DNA of 64,000 nt from Gavia stellata. Lineage: Eukaryota > Chordata > Aves > Gaviiformes > Gaviidae. The notes beneath the pieces are model-generated. The model had not been told where the DNA came from. It was given only the letters and a program-made list of their open reading frames with translations, and searched no databases. The position numbers were made by a program, and so were the translations under genes. Each line of letters starts with the position of its first letter. Positions within the stretch are counted from its first letter, which is position 1. The stretch covers positions 46,011,095 to 46,075,094 of the forward strand of contig NC_082597.1 of NCBI RefSeq assembly GCF_030936135.1, given 5' to 3'. Shown here piece by piece: positions 1-11,343 of this stretch.

Positions 1-3000
1 CTTGGCAAAACACAGGGAATGCTCTCCCCTGTGCATGGGAGAAAAAAGTGCCTGGGTAGGGTCTCCAAAGAATTTCATTTTTGGTGTGTACACTGGAGAT
101 TATAACCTTCACTTCATTGCATCCTATGGCACACATCAACGTAACTGGCATCCAGCATCTCTATGTAATAGCCTGTAGCCAACCAATTGACTCACTGCTC
201 ACAGAAAGTGTACAGTTCTATAGCTATCTGTTTGTGTGACAGAGCAGGGGAGAAATCTGGGTCACCTGCATACCCTGAGTCACTGCAGTCAGTTTAAAGC
301 TGTGAATGCTCCACTGAACTGATTAAACTTCTGCTACAAACCTTGTGTACAAAAAAACCCCTCAAACAGTTCATGTTTTGTATGTTTCTAGATCTGCAAA
401 TGAAAGAAGCAATAGCCTTAACTCTAAATCAAAGTAGCAATGTCTTTAACCCACTAAAAATGTAGTAATGTCTTTAATCCACTAAAAATTAAATTTATTG
501 TGACTTTATTGCTGGCATGTGTTAATTATATTTTAAAGTATGGAGACAGAGGCCATCTGAGGTTTCCACAGAGGATTTCATGTATACAGAGAAGATACTT
601 CTCAAAGTGAACAAGCAGCGGAGAAGAAACAATTCGGTTCCTGCTAATTTAGTTGCTGTTTCTGCTTTATTGCTCATTAGGAACCTAGAACTCCTTGACT
701 ATCCTCTCTGGACTTGTCTACATTACAGTACAAAACGTCATTTGGTTCCAACATTATTATGAAAAGTCAAACTGACTCTGTTTAGAGGGATTCAAAGCTT
801 TACTCCTTATAATAACTTTGCCTTGTTTATTTAACTCTTGAGAATTGTGCTTGTGCCGGTGTTAGATATGTTTTGGTAATGTTGACACATTCTCTTTAAA
901 ATAAGAATAATCATGGTTTTCCTGGCTTTACTTCATGCTTGTACAGCAGGAAGCCAAGACTGTACTGAAGTAAAGAAGTAAATTAGGTTATTCTGTAGAA
1001 AATCTGCAGGGATTGAGGTGGAAATTACACTTGCATCTTTGGCTGGTTTTGCTCTGCCGTGGGATGAAGGTCTGATGTTGCTGCCATAGAGACATATCAT
1101 TTTTTGTCCAATTTTCACAACCTATATCCCAGGTTGTACATTTGAAGGACAAATGAAGTAGAAGTAGACAGATCTAGACTAAAATTAAACTGTCTTTTCA
1201 TCATCTGCATCACAGGGGAAATGTCAGTACCCTGAAAAGTAGAGGACTGATGGACAGCACAATGACTCACTTCTTTCTATGGGAAGGAAGATGACAAGAA
1301 ACAGATTTTCAGCTGTTGTTGAAGCTTTTCCATCTATTGGGCAATACATGCGCCAAGAAATGATGAGAGGCAGGATATGATATACCACTCATACTCCCTT
1401 TCCTCCACCTGCACAAAATCCAGGCTGTGCACCACAGACTTCTTGGTTATGTTGCAGGCATCCATCTGTCAAGTAGGACTTTTCTCAGAATTAACATTTT
1501 AGGCCAAATTAATCCCTGGGATAATTCCATTGTGTTTTTCTAAGGAAATATCAATTACTGTGAACGGAAGGATGATCTCATGATGAAAGCAAATGAATGA
1601 CTGGGAATCATGGCTGGGATCTCAGATAGATTCCTCTTCTGCTACAGAGTTCCCATATGATCTGGATAAACTGACACAAATGTCAGTTGCCTTGATTTCC
1701 ACCTCTGTAAAATGTGGTTAATTCTAATTTACTTCCAGAGCCATCTTTTAAGGATGTGTATTTCTTTGAGCTGTTTTGATAAAAGGAACTACAGAAAAAG
1801 AAAACTGGTATATTGCTATTTTCATAAATTGTGAAAAAACAAACAGTAAAGAGGCTCATGTTCTGGGAGATGACAAGCTGACATATCTGCTATTAGTAAG
1901 TTTACACTGTCAACTTACTCTGAACAAGAAGGATTAAAATCTCTTTTTGATCCTACTTTGAGCTATCTCAAAGGACAAGGGATATATATATATAAAGCAG
2001 ACTAGGATTAGTCGAGAATGGAGTAACATTAAGAAAATCATCCTTGAAACTTCAGAAGAGACTGAAAACAACCTTTTGCTGTGCCATTGCTCTTTTACTT
2101 CAAGCAGTAATGACCATACCACCAGAAATCAGTAAATGAGTCAACAGTATCCTTTGGCAGATTAATGGACAATTGGTACAGTATGGAAAACTGGAGCATC
2201 CTTCTGAGATCCGAGATGCACCATTATTTCCTGCTGCACATGGGTGAAGAGAACACAAATAGTCCGTTTAGTAGATATTCCTAAATGGGAAGGCTCAGGC
2301 ATCTGGTGATGGAGTTGGCAGAGGACAGCAAGTCTAGTATAGAGAAACCTAAAGTACCAGGTAGGAAAAATTTCCAGGTTTTCCATTAAATATCTGGAGT
2401 TTTTTAGTCACAGGGGAGCAGAACCTAATCTGACCATTTTCTTCTTCACTATAACAGAACATTAAACCAAAAACTTCACAAAAATGGTGGAAATATATGT
2501 CAGATCTCCTCCAAGAATTTAGCTGCAAGGAACTACCCCCTCTTCCTTTCAAATTTTATCAGTGAATGTATTTTGGAGGTAGGTGATTATATAAATTAGT
2601 TTGTTTTCATAAAAATAATCAGGTAGGAGGGAGCTCCCTTAGCCCTCATTAAAAATGCTTTATAATTTAAAGCTTTATACCAGAGCTGTCAGGGTTCATA
2701 ATCTGCCCTTTTCCTCCTGATTTGGAGTAGTAGCTGATTCCAATTGCACAAATGCTACATGGATGTCCTAAATGCAAGTGCAGAAGCAATTACTCTTGCA
2801 TACAATGAGTAAATTAATATTGTATTAAAGTGGAATAGTTTGGATGGGAAAGTGTCCTGACATAGACTGCCCAATGTTGGCGCAGTAACTTCAGAGTTAT
2901 GACATTACAGCTCAAATCCATTATCCAGATTAGGCAAAGATACCTCTTGCCTCCTGTGTCCTTGGTTCAGGCTCCAGTTGAAAGAGAATCATCTGTGTGT

Positions 3001-6000
3001 TGTTTTGCACACTCCTGTCTCAGGTCTCACAGGCACTGAGAGGCAAGAAAAGGCTTGTTTTCGTAACTATGATGTAGCTTCAGGGTATGCTAAAGTTTTA
3101 AGTGACATGACAGTGTCTTTTTTTGGGTGGTTCTGAAAACATCAAGTGACAATTTAGATGCATATGGAACTTTAACTGTCTAGTATTAGGTACTTTGAAA
3201 CTTGAAGTTGTCTGATGTCAGCTGAACACTAAAAGCACACTGGCACCTACCTCTAAAGCATAGATGAATTTTTCTGAAGAACGAGATATCCAAGTCCCTT
3301 CATGGATTTAGGTTTTAGTCCTAAAATTTTCCACAAAACGTGTTATCATTTTTAATCACAGCCATTTGGAGTAATCATCTTCCCTGAGATATGCTCACCC
3401 GTGAGTTACACAAATGCTCTTGCATGTTTTGTACATATAAGAAACTTCCCTATAAGTATGGTTTGTTTTTCTTCATAGAGCGAGTCTGCATAATTAGATT
3501 AGGTCAAGCTAAAAATGCATTGGGTTTCCCTCTCTCTCTCCAGCTCTGCTGCAATACTCTAGCTCCACTGACTGATCTAAAGTAGGAACTGGTGCCTCCT
3601 GGAAATGTACTTCCTTAGGAAATGTGTACAGTTAAAATCTTTTCCAAGTACTGATGTAAGTCCTGCTTGGTTTTTCTGCATGTGCTTAGTTTTTACTGTC
3701 CTATTTCACGCACATTTCCATGAGATTTTACTGTTTTGCAGTTGCAACTTATTTTTACTTTCGTTGTCATTGCTGATGTTATTATTACCATAGCACTAGC
3801 AAAAAAAGAAAAAAACCCAAAGAATTTCTTAAGAAAGCAGAAATGCTGGTCTCTTTGAGGATTAATATGATCTTGTCAGCATGACAGGAAAACAACAGCT
3901 TAGAACCTAGTCCACAAAATCAAACAACTTTACCTCTATGAATCAGGGAGTAATTCTGAAAGAGGCACTTGGCTAAAATGTTCTTCTCTACCCCACTTTC
4001 TCCACTTTTGATAAAGGAAGGTCATTTGTTCATGTATGTATTCAACTAACCTTAGATAACACCAGCTTATGCTTGACTGCTAACAACTGCTAACAACTGT
4101 GAGGGTGTTTTGAAATGCACCAAAGTTTACATTTCTGAGGCTCATTAAGTCACGTCTTTGGATGTAATCTAGGTTGTTCAAAATTATGCACAATATATTA
4201 TGACATTTATTTGATAGCATCTGAGCATAAGAACTGGCAAAAATATTAATAAATCCCACTTGATTATTCCTATAGTAAGATTTAATACCCAGTTACCTCA
4301 TTCTAATAAAAAATCCAAGCAGCTTTCAGGGGGTTAGCCTTTCTCTTCTGAGATGCTTTGAGGAAGTTGGCACAAATATTTTCTACAAGCTCCAGCAAAT
4401 GAACCCAGTGTATAGAAATTGAAGTGTCTAATCTAATCTGTTGAGGGATCTGCACCACATGCATTACCCTGACATTTAAGGTCTCATAGTCAGCGACCAG
4501 TTAACCAAATCTGTCACTGTGACAGACATCTATTTCTACATGCTGCGCCACAACTTAATCTTACAGGCACAGTTTAGGTGAAGTATATTGTAGCACAGTG
4601 ATTCGGAGTCTATAATGTCTTTAATGAAGAAATTTCCTGACTGGTATTAAACCAGTTCACTTTTGATTGCCATATTTGCAATAAAGCATGCGAATTAGTC
4701 TACGAAGGTATGCACAATAGATCAGCTATTAGACTGCATAACGCTAGTTGTCTTTACAATTACTGTTATTATTATGTGTTGTTACAACCCTCCACCTCTT
4801 CCCTTTTCCCTGATACCAGAGTCTGTGACAATGACTTTCTGGAAGCGAAGGTTATTTTGGAAATGGCTGCTTAGTGACATGTCTGAACTTCTAAATTACC
4901 TCTTTTGATACCTTGTGATTACTGTACGTCACACTGTAAATCTGCTATGAGTCAGAATGTTATCTGACATCTCCGGATGATATAGCAAAATGTACTGTTG
5001 TTCATAACTCCAGCGTATTTATTACTTTTAACTAACCAGGGAACAGAAGGAATTCCTCTAGCACGCTTTGATTCCTACCCTCTTGTTTTCTTCTGCGGTG
5101 TTGTTTGCTTAACAAGGCTGATAATTTTTATGTTGAACTTGTCTCCAGCTTTCTGCACGGGCTCTTTCCACCTGCTGCTCCCCACTTGGCCTGGCGTGTG
5201 GAGTCCCAGAGCTGACAGGTGGGGTGGTACATGCACGCATTGTCATTTATTTCTTTCTCCAAAGCAGGTTTTCTCCATCAGAGAAAGCTCTTGCCATTGG
5301 GAGGACACTTATCCTTTGTTTATATGGAGAAATGTTTCTACAAGATGCAGGCTTTGTAGACTCTTGTGAGTGCAGCTAAATCCACTTAGATTCAGGCTGG
5401 TGGAGCCCTAATGCTACCTCCAGCCACCCTGGAGCACTGGGAACATCCAGCGGAGCAGGCACTCTCCGCACAGTCTATGCATTTCATCCCACCCTTTCGT
5501 GCCATTTGGTTTTATTAGTCGGCATCAGGCTTTGTTAAACTTTTTCCCTGGAGGATTTGTTTTGTTTCTAAAGCTTTCCTGCCAGCCCTCATCTACCCCA
5601 ACCAATAGTCTTGCCTCTTTGAAGAAAAAATCCGTATGCTCTTGATGGAGAATGAGAGACTTCTGCCACTGTGACTCAGCAGCAATTATACTGCTTTTTA
5701 TGCAGAGTTTATTAGGATGTTCCAGAGAAGGAGCAAACCTAGTGCATAGTAAGCTCAGCAATCCTGCTGCAGCAAGAAGGACTAAGTCATGATGACTGGG
5801 ATCTTGGCAGTAGGTCCAGAAACAGATTGAGAATCGGCGTTTGAAAGTAAGGAACACAGTTCTGACAAAGCGCACCAACTCTTTAAAATCTAGGTTACTA
5901 TGTTCTGTGCTTCAGGCTGAGAAGTTTAACGCCAGATCAATGTGATCCACTAATGGGTTCAATAAGGCCCCTCAAAGCTTTCATATTCTGAACAAAATGC

Positions 6001-6841
6001 ACCCTCCCCCCATGTCTGCAATTACTGCCACTGATGGTGATAACACACCCCTTGAATCAAAGTAAAAGCAGCTGAGATGTTTGTGACACTTGGGGCAGAC
6101 TTCACAGGAGCACTTCAAGCATTGCTTGAAAGAGGTCTTAATGCACTTAATATATTTTGAGGTTGCAAAGAACAGCCTTAAATAATCACATAGGGGAGAA
6201 AGAAACTTGTTAAAAGCTCCCCAATTTATTAGACACAGCTTCATGTACAGACTCCCATTCTTCTGGGACAGCATGATGTGCCACTTGATGGAAGTCATGA
6301 GGAAACAGTTATATAAAGGGCTGGCTAGCAGAAAAAGGAGGCAACATTTTAAAAACTCTCTTAGAAAAGGAAACAATCAGCTTGATGTGCCCAAACCCTT
6401 TCCATAACTTCATGCCTCTGTATCCCATGAATTATTGAAGACGGTTTCAGTGCGTAATTTCCCCCAGCTGGGTTTCCTGGCGGGCCGTTTATTTGTCCCA
6501 CTTACACGGTGCAGCTCAGGCTATGCCCACCTCACCTCTTGAAGGCAGCACCCCGTTGCGGGGCTGCCCTGAGGGAGCCCCGGTTTGCAGCACTCCTCGC
6601 CCTGGGGTGTGTTTGTTTCCAGCACTCCTCTGCCAAGTTTCAGTAGTTTACTTCGGTTTTGCTTAACTGGAAGCTGAGGTAAGAGTTCCCCATGGATGCC
6701 CACTCTGACAGCGAGGGGAATGCCAGGCTCAGGGCAAGTGGGAGCATGGAGCCCCCTGCTCTGGCATCCCATCCCAAATGGGACACACAGGCCCTCTCTT
6801 TCCTAATGCGTTTCCAGCTGACCTATGCTGGGGCATGGGGT
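1..6841. other. Upstream flank of TMTC2, no gene recognised
   Basis: A+T-rich, CpG-poor sequence upstream of the TMTC2 promoter. Open frames here are mostly 60-130 codons, occur on both strands and show no domain I recognise. The longest are 5981-6376 on the - strand (131 codons, cysteine-rich towards its end) and 4998-5369 on the + strand. I see no splice-bounded exon series, no RNA gene and no clear transposon. The stretch contains a 28-bp tandem duplication (434-489), a short TA run near 1982-1994, a 10-bp tandem repeat near 4077-4097, and a TATA-like TATATAAAG at 6310-6318. The part from about 6480 to 6840 becomes more GC-rich towards the CpG island. Confidence 0.6.
434..489. repeat. 28-bp tandem duplication, two copies
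   Basis: Positions 434-461 and 462-489 are adjacent 28-bp copies differing at only two positions, both C in the first copy and T in the second. The small divergence suggests a fairly recent local duplication, or one with later C-to-T change. No function is implied. Confidence 0.9.
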
Positions 6842-7105
6842 AAAAAGAAGAAAAGGGGGGAAGGGAACAGGAAAAGAAGGAAAAGAAAGATGGGAAAGGG
6901 AAGAAGAGAAAAGGGGAACCAAGCAAAGGGGATAAGAAAAAGAAAGAAAAAGAAAGAAAAAGACATTAAAAAGAATGAAAAAGTAACTAAAAAGATGACA
7001 GAAAAAATAAAGGAAAGAAAGAAGTAGGAAAGAAAGAAAGAAGTCAGAAAGAAAAAAGAAAGGAAAAAGGAAAACGGAGAAAGGAAAAAAGGGAAAAGGG
7101 GAAAG
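6842..7105 (+). repeat. Polypurine (GA/GAAA-rich) tract upstream of promoter
   Basis: The + strand is about 92% purine over roughly 264 bases (about 20 pyrimidines by hand count). Uninterrupted purine runs of about 27-30 bases lie at 6892-6918, 6934-6963, 7046-7074 and 7076-7105. Degenerate AAAG/GAAA units dominate the middle. The tract ends just before the CpG island begins. Long homopurine tracts of this kind can form triplex (H-DNA) structures and exclude nucleosomes; whether this one does is inference. The lysine/arginine-rich and phenylalanine-rich open frames crossing it are low-complexity artefacts. Confidence 0.9.
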
Positions 7106-7254
7106 TACAAAACCCTTGAAGAAGAGGGTTGTGCCAAGCTAGCGGCAGCAGCGGGGCAAACCCTACCCAGCGCATGAACCAGCCCGTGCCGCTGCCGTTG
7201 CCGTCACGGGTGCGGGTACCGGCGCGGGCACTGGTGCCGGCGCAGCGCCGCCCA

Positions 7255-7330
7255 GGGCGCGGGAGGGGCAGCCGGGGCGCGGGAGGGGCGGGGCGGGGGC
7301 GCGGGGCGGGGCGGGCGCGGGGCGGGTCCG
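7255..7330 (+). promoter_or_regulatory. GC-box cluster with duplicated 15-mer and G-quadruplex potential
   Basis: A 15-bp unit, GGGCGCGGGAGGGGC, occurs at 7255-7269 and again at 7275-7289. It is followed by successive GGGGCGGGG-type boxes to about 7326. Several runs of three or more G separated by single C or A satisfy the classic G3+N1-7 quadruplex pattern on the + strand (7281-7326). These are typical Sp1/KLF sites; their use here is inferred from position 420-490 bp upstream of the start codon. Confidence 0.7.
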
Positions 7331-7471
7331 CACGCAGGCGCGGTGGGAGCCCGGGGCGCCCCACGCGGGCGCTCCCAGAGCCTCGGCGGCGGCGCCCGGC
7401 TCGGCAGCGAGGGGGGTGCGGGCCGGGGGAGAGCCGTGGCCGCAGCAGCGCCGAGGCGCCGCGGGAGGAGG

Positions 7472-7516
7472 GCGGCAGCAGGAGCAGCAGCCGCCGCCGC
7501 AGCAGCAGCCGCCGCG
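7472..7516 (+). repeat. GCN triplet repeat in presumed 5' UTR
   Basis: Fifteen consecutive triplets, fourteen of them GCN (GCG, GCA, GCC) and one GGA, lie about 230-270 bp upstream of the TMTC2 start codon. In one frame the tract reads as a polyalanine run, but that frame has no supporting ATG and does not match TMTC2. If transcribed it sits in the 5' untranslated region, where it could add structure and length polymorphism. Confidence 0.8.
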
Positions 7517-7562
7517 CCCCGCTCAGCCCAGCCGCGCTCCCTCCGCCGCTCGCCCCGCTGCC

Positions 7563-7571
7563 ATGGGGTAG
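7563..7571 (+). promoter_or_regulatory. Two-codon upstream ORF (Met-Gly-stop)
   Basis: ATG GGG TAG lies in strong Kozak context (GCC before ATG, so G at -3, and G at +4), 175 nt before the end of the presumed leader. The main TMTC2 ATG at 7746 has a weaker context (GAG before ATG, A at +4). If the transcript starts upstream of 7563, ribosomes should meet this near-minimal uORF first, which would be expected to reduce or regulate initiation at the main start. Confidence 0.55.
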
Positions 7572-7745
7572 GGGGCGGCGGAGGCACAGAGGGACGCCGT
7601 CAGGCTGCGGCCGCCGGCGGAGCGCGGAGCGGCGCCCCGCGGTGCCGGGGGGCGCGAGGGGCAGCCGCGGCGGGGCTGGCGGGGGAGGCCGGGCGGGGGG
7701 GGCTGCCCCGGTGCGAGCGCGACGGCGGCGGCGGCAGGCGGAGAG

Positions 7746-7828
7746 ATGATCGCGGAGTTGCTGAGCAGCGCCCTGGGGCTCGCCCTGTACCTCAACACCC
7801 TGAGCGCCGACTTCTGCTACGATGACAG
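7746..7828 (+). CDS. TMTC2: TMTC2 coding exon 1 (N-terminal 27 residues, partial)
   Basis: This is the first coding exon of transmembrane O-mannosyltransferase targeting cadherins 2. The reading is 27 codons plus two bases, ending ALGLALYLNTLSADFCYDD, then AG before a GT donor. It matches my recollection of the vertebrate TMTC2 N-terminus closely; the next codon would begin with AG, consistent with the serine expected after DD. Residues about 5-20 form the first hydrophobic, signal-anchor-like segment. The following acidic DD falls where GT-C fold glycosyltransferases carry catalytic acidic residues in the first lumenal loop (family knowledge). TMTC proteins are multi-pass ER membrane proteins with C-terminal TPR repeats in the lumen. 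TMTC1-4 O-mannosylate cadherin domains, and TMTC2 has been linked to ER calcium handling and hearing loss. The ATG context is moderate. Later exons, including the rest of the membrane domain and all TPRs, lie beyond the window. Confidence 0.9.
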
Positions 7829-7834
7829 GTAGGG
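7829..7834 (+). other. TMTC2: 5' splice site of TMTC2 exon 1
   Basis: CAG followed by GTAGGG at 7826-7834 fits the vertebrate donor consensus at -3 to -1 and +1 to +3, and again at the G in +5. It leaves the reading frame in phase 2, as expected if the following exon completes an AGN serine codon. Reading through instead runs immediately to an in-frame TAG, which supports splicing here. Confidence 0.85.
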
Positions 7835-8284
7835 CGGGGAGCGGCGGGGCCGGAAGGGCGGGCGGGGGCTGCCCACCTGCCGGGAGCGGGGCGGCGGCCG
7901 CCCCCCTCGGGGTGCCCGGGGTGGCGCGGGGGGGTCCCGGTGGCTCCTCGGCTCCGGGCGGCCGCCGCTCCCGTGGCTTTGACAGCTCCCGCGCGGGCTC
8001 GGTCCCCTCCAGCCCTTCCCAGTGGGAAGGGACGCGCCGCTTTAACTTGGCGTGTCCTGGGCTGGGTCCACATGCGCCGTGTCACCCGGGCGGCGGGATG
8101 CCCGGCCGCCTTCCGTCCCCCGCTGCTCCGCCGGGACCGAGCCCCGCGCGGGAAGTTGCCGTCTGCTGTCGGGCTCCTCCGGGCGGCCTCCGGGACCGGA
8201 GCCCCGGCGACGGAGGGGGGGGAACAGCCGCCCTTGGGCTGGCCTCCCTACCTGCTCCTCTCCTGAACGTACCTGCCTTCAGAA

Positions 8285-8445
8285 GCTGCTGAAAGGCGCT
8301 GTTAGCAGTCGGGGAAAATTCCAATTTGTGCCTTTTACGGTGACTTAATCTGATCACAATTAAAACAGATGCGTAATTAAAACGTATTAGGGAGAACAGC
8401 ACGCCTGGCTCACTTATCAACCGTCCTGGGGTGTTTCATGCTCCG
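8285..8445. promoter_or_regulatory. A+T-rich wedge between two CpG lobes, possible regulatory element
   Basis: Between the two GC-rich lobes the base composition drops sharply. The wedge contains TGATCACAATTAAAAC and GTAATTAAAAC (about 8352-8382), homeodomain-type TAATTA cores, and several isolated CpGs. The composition and motif content suggest a discrete transcription-factor element inside the island. This is inferred from sequence only; no conservation data were available. Confidence 0.35.
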
Positions 8446-8512
8446 TTGGAATGAAACCCTCCAAAAAGTGCGCAGGGGTTGACTTCGACAGCTTGTCACC
8501 AGCCTCTCCTCG

Positions 8513-8769
8513 GTGGCGAGCGACCGTCTCCCCTGGGCGCGGGCGGGCGGGCGGCTGCCTGCGGGTCCGCGGCGCTGCTCTGCCGCGGCAATGCCGCTGG
8601 AATCCTCCTCGGTGGCACCACCGGCCGCCCCGCCGCTTGCGCGGCTCGGCGGCGTGGAGGGAGAGGAGGGGGCTGCGCCCGAGTACTTCGGTGTGTGGGA
8701 ATGGCGGGTCCCTGCTTCGTGGCTCAGGTTCACGGTACCAGCTAACTCTCCGCGCGGCTGTCGGGCAGG
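8513..8769 (+). other. Possible alternative first exon in downstream CpG lobe
   Basis: The second CpG lobe contains a strong donor-like site, CAGG followed by GTGAGT, with the GT at 8770-8771. An open frame runs through the lobe to this donor and includes ATG at 8591-8593 (CAATGCCGC) among others. A CpG-island lobe ending in a consensus donor is what an alternative first exon of TMTC2, or of a non-coding transcript, would look like. The protein frame is GC-biased, with no recognisable domain, so any exon here is more likely untranslated. Start coordinate is nominal. Confidence 0.3.
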
Positions 8770-11343
8770 GTGAGTGCCTTGGAGCTTTTCGTGTGAGAGG
8801 AGGAAGGCGAGGAGGCACGGAGAGGTGGGGTGGGGGATGCGCCTGAGCAGAGGAGTGTTGCTGGATGAGCGGAACCTCCCGGCGCGCTGATGGGATGTGA
8901 AAGGGTCAGCTATGTCTTTGATTAGGCATTTGCCTTGGGAAATAACCTGCCTGTCCTGGGGTCAATTAGTTACTAAACTCGGAATTTTCCTCCCTTAAGC
9001 CGTATTATAGTGCACCTGCCGTCTTTAAGGATCTGTCACCGCTTCCAGAATAAACCCCCCTGTTTTCGAGGGTTGCTACTATTAAACCTATTATACTGAA
9101 AGTAGTCCTGTTCCAGGTCTCAGGCTGGGAACAGTGTCGGCTGCAGAATGTGGCGATGCAGGCTTCAGTCCTTCAGGTCATTTACATGCAGTTGAAGTCT
9201 TGTGAAGCGATTAAGTGCTTTTAGGTTTCTGTGAGCCTTCCAATTATCTCCAATGGTTTTTCTTAAACCTATTTTAACGTTTCAAAACTTTGTTCACAAA
9301 CAGTAAAAAACCCACCCCGTTGTTATTCTGCAATGCAAGCTCTGAGCTGGATCAATAAAGTAATGAATATTTTGGCACACTGACACTATTTTAAACCCGT
9401 TTGTTATAGTTGAGAACTGCAGGAGTTGTGGAATATTTATGTAACCCTAAGTAGCGTATGTTGCAATATTTAGGCAAAACTGGGTTGTTTAAGGCCAGTT
9501 CAAATTGGCTAGGCATAGAAAGCAATTTGAAGTACCACCTGGTGTTATTGATGTGGAGGTCAAAGTTAATCTTGATCTTGCCTGAGTGTGTTTTAATGCA
9601 GTTGGAAAATAGTGATATTTGAGTGTCATCTCGGAAAGGGTGGAAAAGATAATAATTCCCTGTCTTTGCTAGTACCAATCCCAGACTACTTAGAAGGTGT
9701 TCTAAAGTACTGCTTTGTTTATGTGTTTACATCCTAACTAAAAAAAGTACTGCTCATCATTGTAGCTAAGATTTAGGCATTCACTAGAGTGTTCTGAAAG
9801 CATTTCTGTATTCACGGTCATCTAATTAGGATGTTTTTCAACTGCAGCACTAGGCAAGGCAGAAATGGCTGTTGCATGCTAGTAATTGTTGAACTAGAAA
9901 GGGTTATCTATTCAAAGAGGCAGGCTCTCAGACCCAAGTATTCTTTTAACTGTAATCACAGAATCTTGCTGCCTTGCAGGAGCCCGCTTGAAACGTAACA
10001 CTAGAAAAGGAGGTCGATGCTGGAGCTGCAGGACACAGCCCTACGTGTGGGAGATGGATCATGCTACTAACTTAAGTGAATCAAGATTGTGCATTTAAGC
10101 TGGGAACCTGCAATGTTTTGTTTCAGGAGGGCATATTGTCATAGCTTTTTTCTGCTTCCTTTGCCATTATATTGAAACTATATCAGACTGTTCTTTTTTT
10201 AATACAGTGATCAAGCTTACTATATAAAGGGTGTCTGTAATTGCTTTCTGTATTTTTTTTATGTAGGTTGGGTAAGATTAAGTGGCATCGTAAAAACTTC
10301 TTATAGCAAAATCGATTTCCCAATGGTAAAACTTTAATATTTTAGCGGCTGCACGGCACCAAACCAAAGACTGTATGGACAGTGATATAACAAACTTGCT
10401 TGTAGTCTGGGGTTTATGACTCTATATCAAAGGATGCAATATTTTATTTCTCACCCTTCACCCAATTAAACTGAAATTGAATGCATTTGAAGCTTGAGGA
10501 AGTTGAGTAAGTACATGTATACATTCTTACTTTTCATCATTAGTCTCCCTAAATTCTTGTTTCTTTCACACTAGACAGATATGTGGCATGCACATAATCA
10601 GTGCAAATGTGATTTTTTTGATCAATTGACTTATTGATTACTTTGAATGAAAGTGACAGCCTCTAAACCTGAGAGGCAGTGTAAAGAAGAAACACTGCTT
10701 TATTTTTCTATTTCTGTGGAACTAGAAAAAACACAAGCTTTTGCCACCCTGTTCCCTGCTACTGTAATTCTCACAGACATCTGTGATATTTCCTAGTTAC
10801 ATGTGTAGATTATTAGGGGGGAATTCTCCTCCTCAGGTCAAAACCTCCTTGCTCATCTAGGAACAAACAAATATGCTTTTTCCCTCTTTTTGCTTATCTG
10901 TTTTATTTGAAGCTGGATGCGGGATGCAGTAACCCAAAAGAAGAGATGAATGTGGGAAGAGGGGGTGGAAGTATTTAGATGTTGGTCTAATGCCACAGTG
11001 AGCTCGCATTGCTTATTAATAAAGGTTTATTTATTGCTGAGCAAAATCATCTTGGAACTGATAACAAGGGGTAGGGAGAAATGCAATTTTTATTCCTGCA
11101 GATGTATTGAAGATCTTGCTTGTTGCACTGTGTTAAATCCAGCTTCTTGCCAGATTAAGGGGGACTAATCTCTGCACATGCCGTTCTTGTTTCATGCTGA
11201 TATCTACCGGTATTACAGGAGGGAAACCCATTGTTGCAATTAGGCTTACACACCCACGTAATTATTTTTCCCTGCCATTTAAGCCCCCCAAAAGTAGGCA
11301 ATTTGCCTTGTGGGTGCCTTGCATTGAAGTTGTAGTCCTTCAT

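Larger units (their letters stand above)
7140..8870 (+). promoter_or_regulatory. TMTC2: CpG-island promoter of TMTC2
   Basis: From about 7140 the sequence turns abruptly GC-rich with dense CpG dinucleotides, while the flanks on both sides are CpG-poor. The island encloses the first coding exon at 7746-7828. It has two GC-rich lobes, about 7140-8280 and 8450-8870, separated by a short A+T-rich wedge. I see no convincing TATA box near a plausible start site. Sp/KLF-type GC boxes (GGGGCGGGG-like) cluster at 7255-7330. The likely architecture is a TATA-less, dispersed-start promoter, with transcription starting somewhere between the GC-box cluster and 7745. The exact start site cannot be read from sequence. 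Confidence 0.85.

Noticed and set aside
5981..6376. 131-codon cysteine-rich - strand frame upstream of TMTC2, with TATATAAAG at 6310 nearby
   Set aside because: No domain spacing resembling a known cysteine motif was recognised. The TATA-like string lies about 1.4 kb from the TMTC2 start codon with no start-site evidence.
6692..7027. Lysine/arginine-rich 111-codon frame, resembling a nuclear basic protein
   Set aside because: It is the translation of the polypurine tract; low complexity explains it fully, and the opposite strand gives an equally meaningless phenylalanine/serine-rich frame.
7343..7825. 160-codon frame with polyalanine across the promoter and exon 1
   Set aside because: It begins at GTG, not ATG, is in a different frame from TMTC2, and its composition simply reflects GC-rich triplets of the CpG island.
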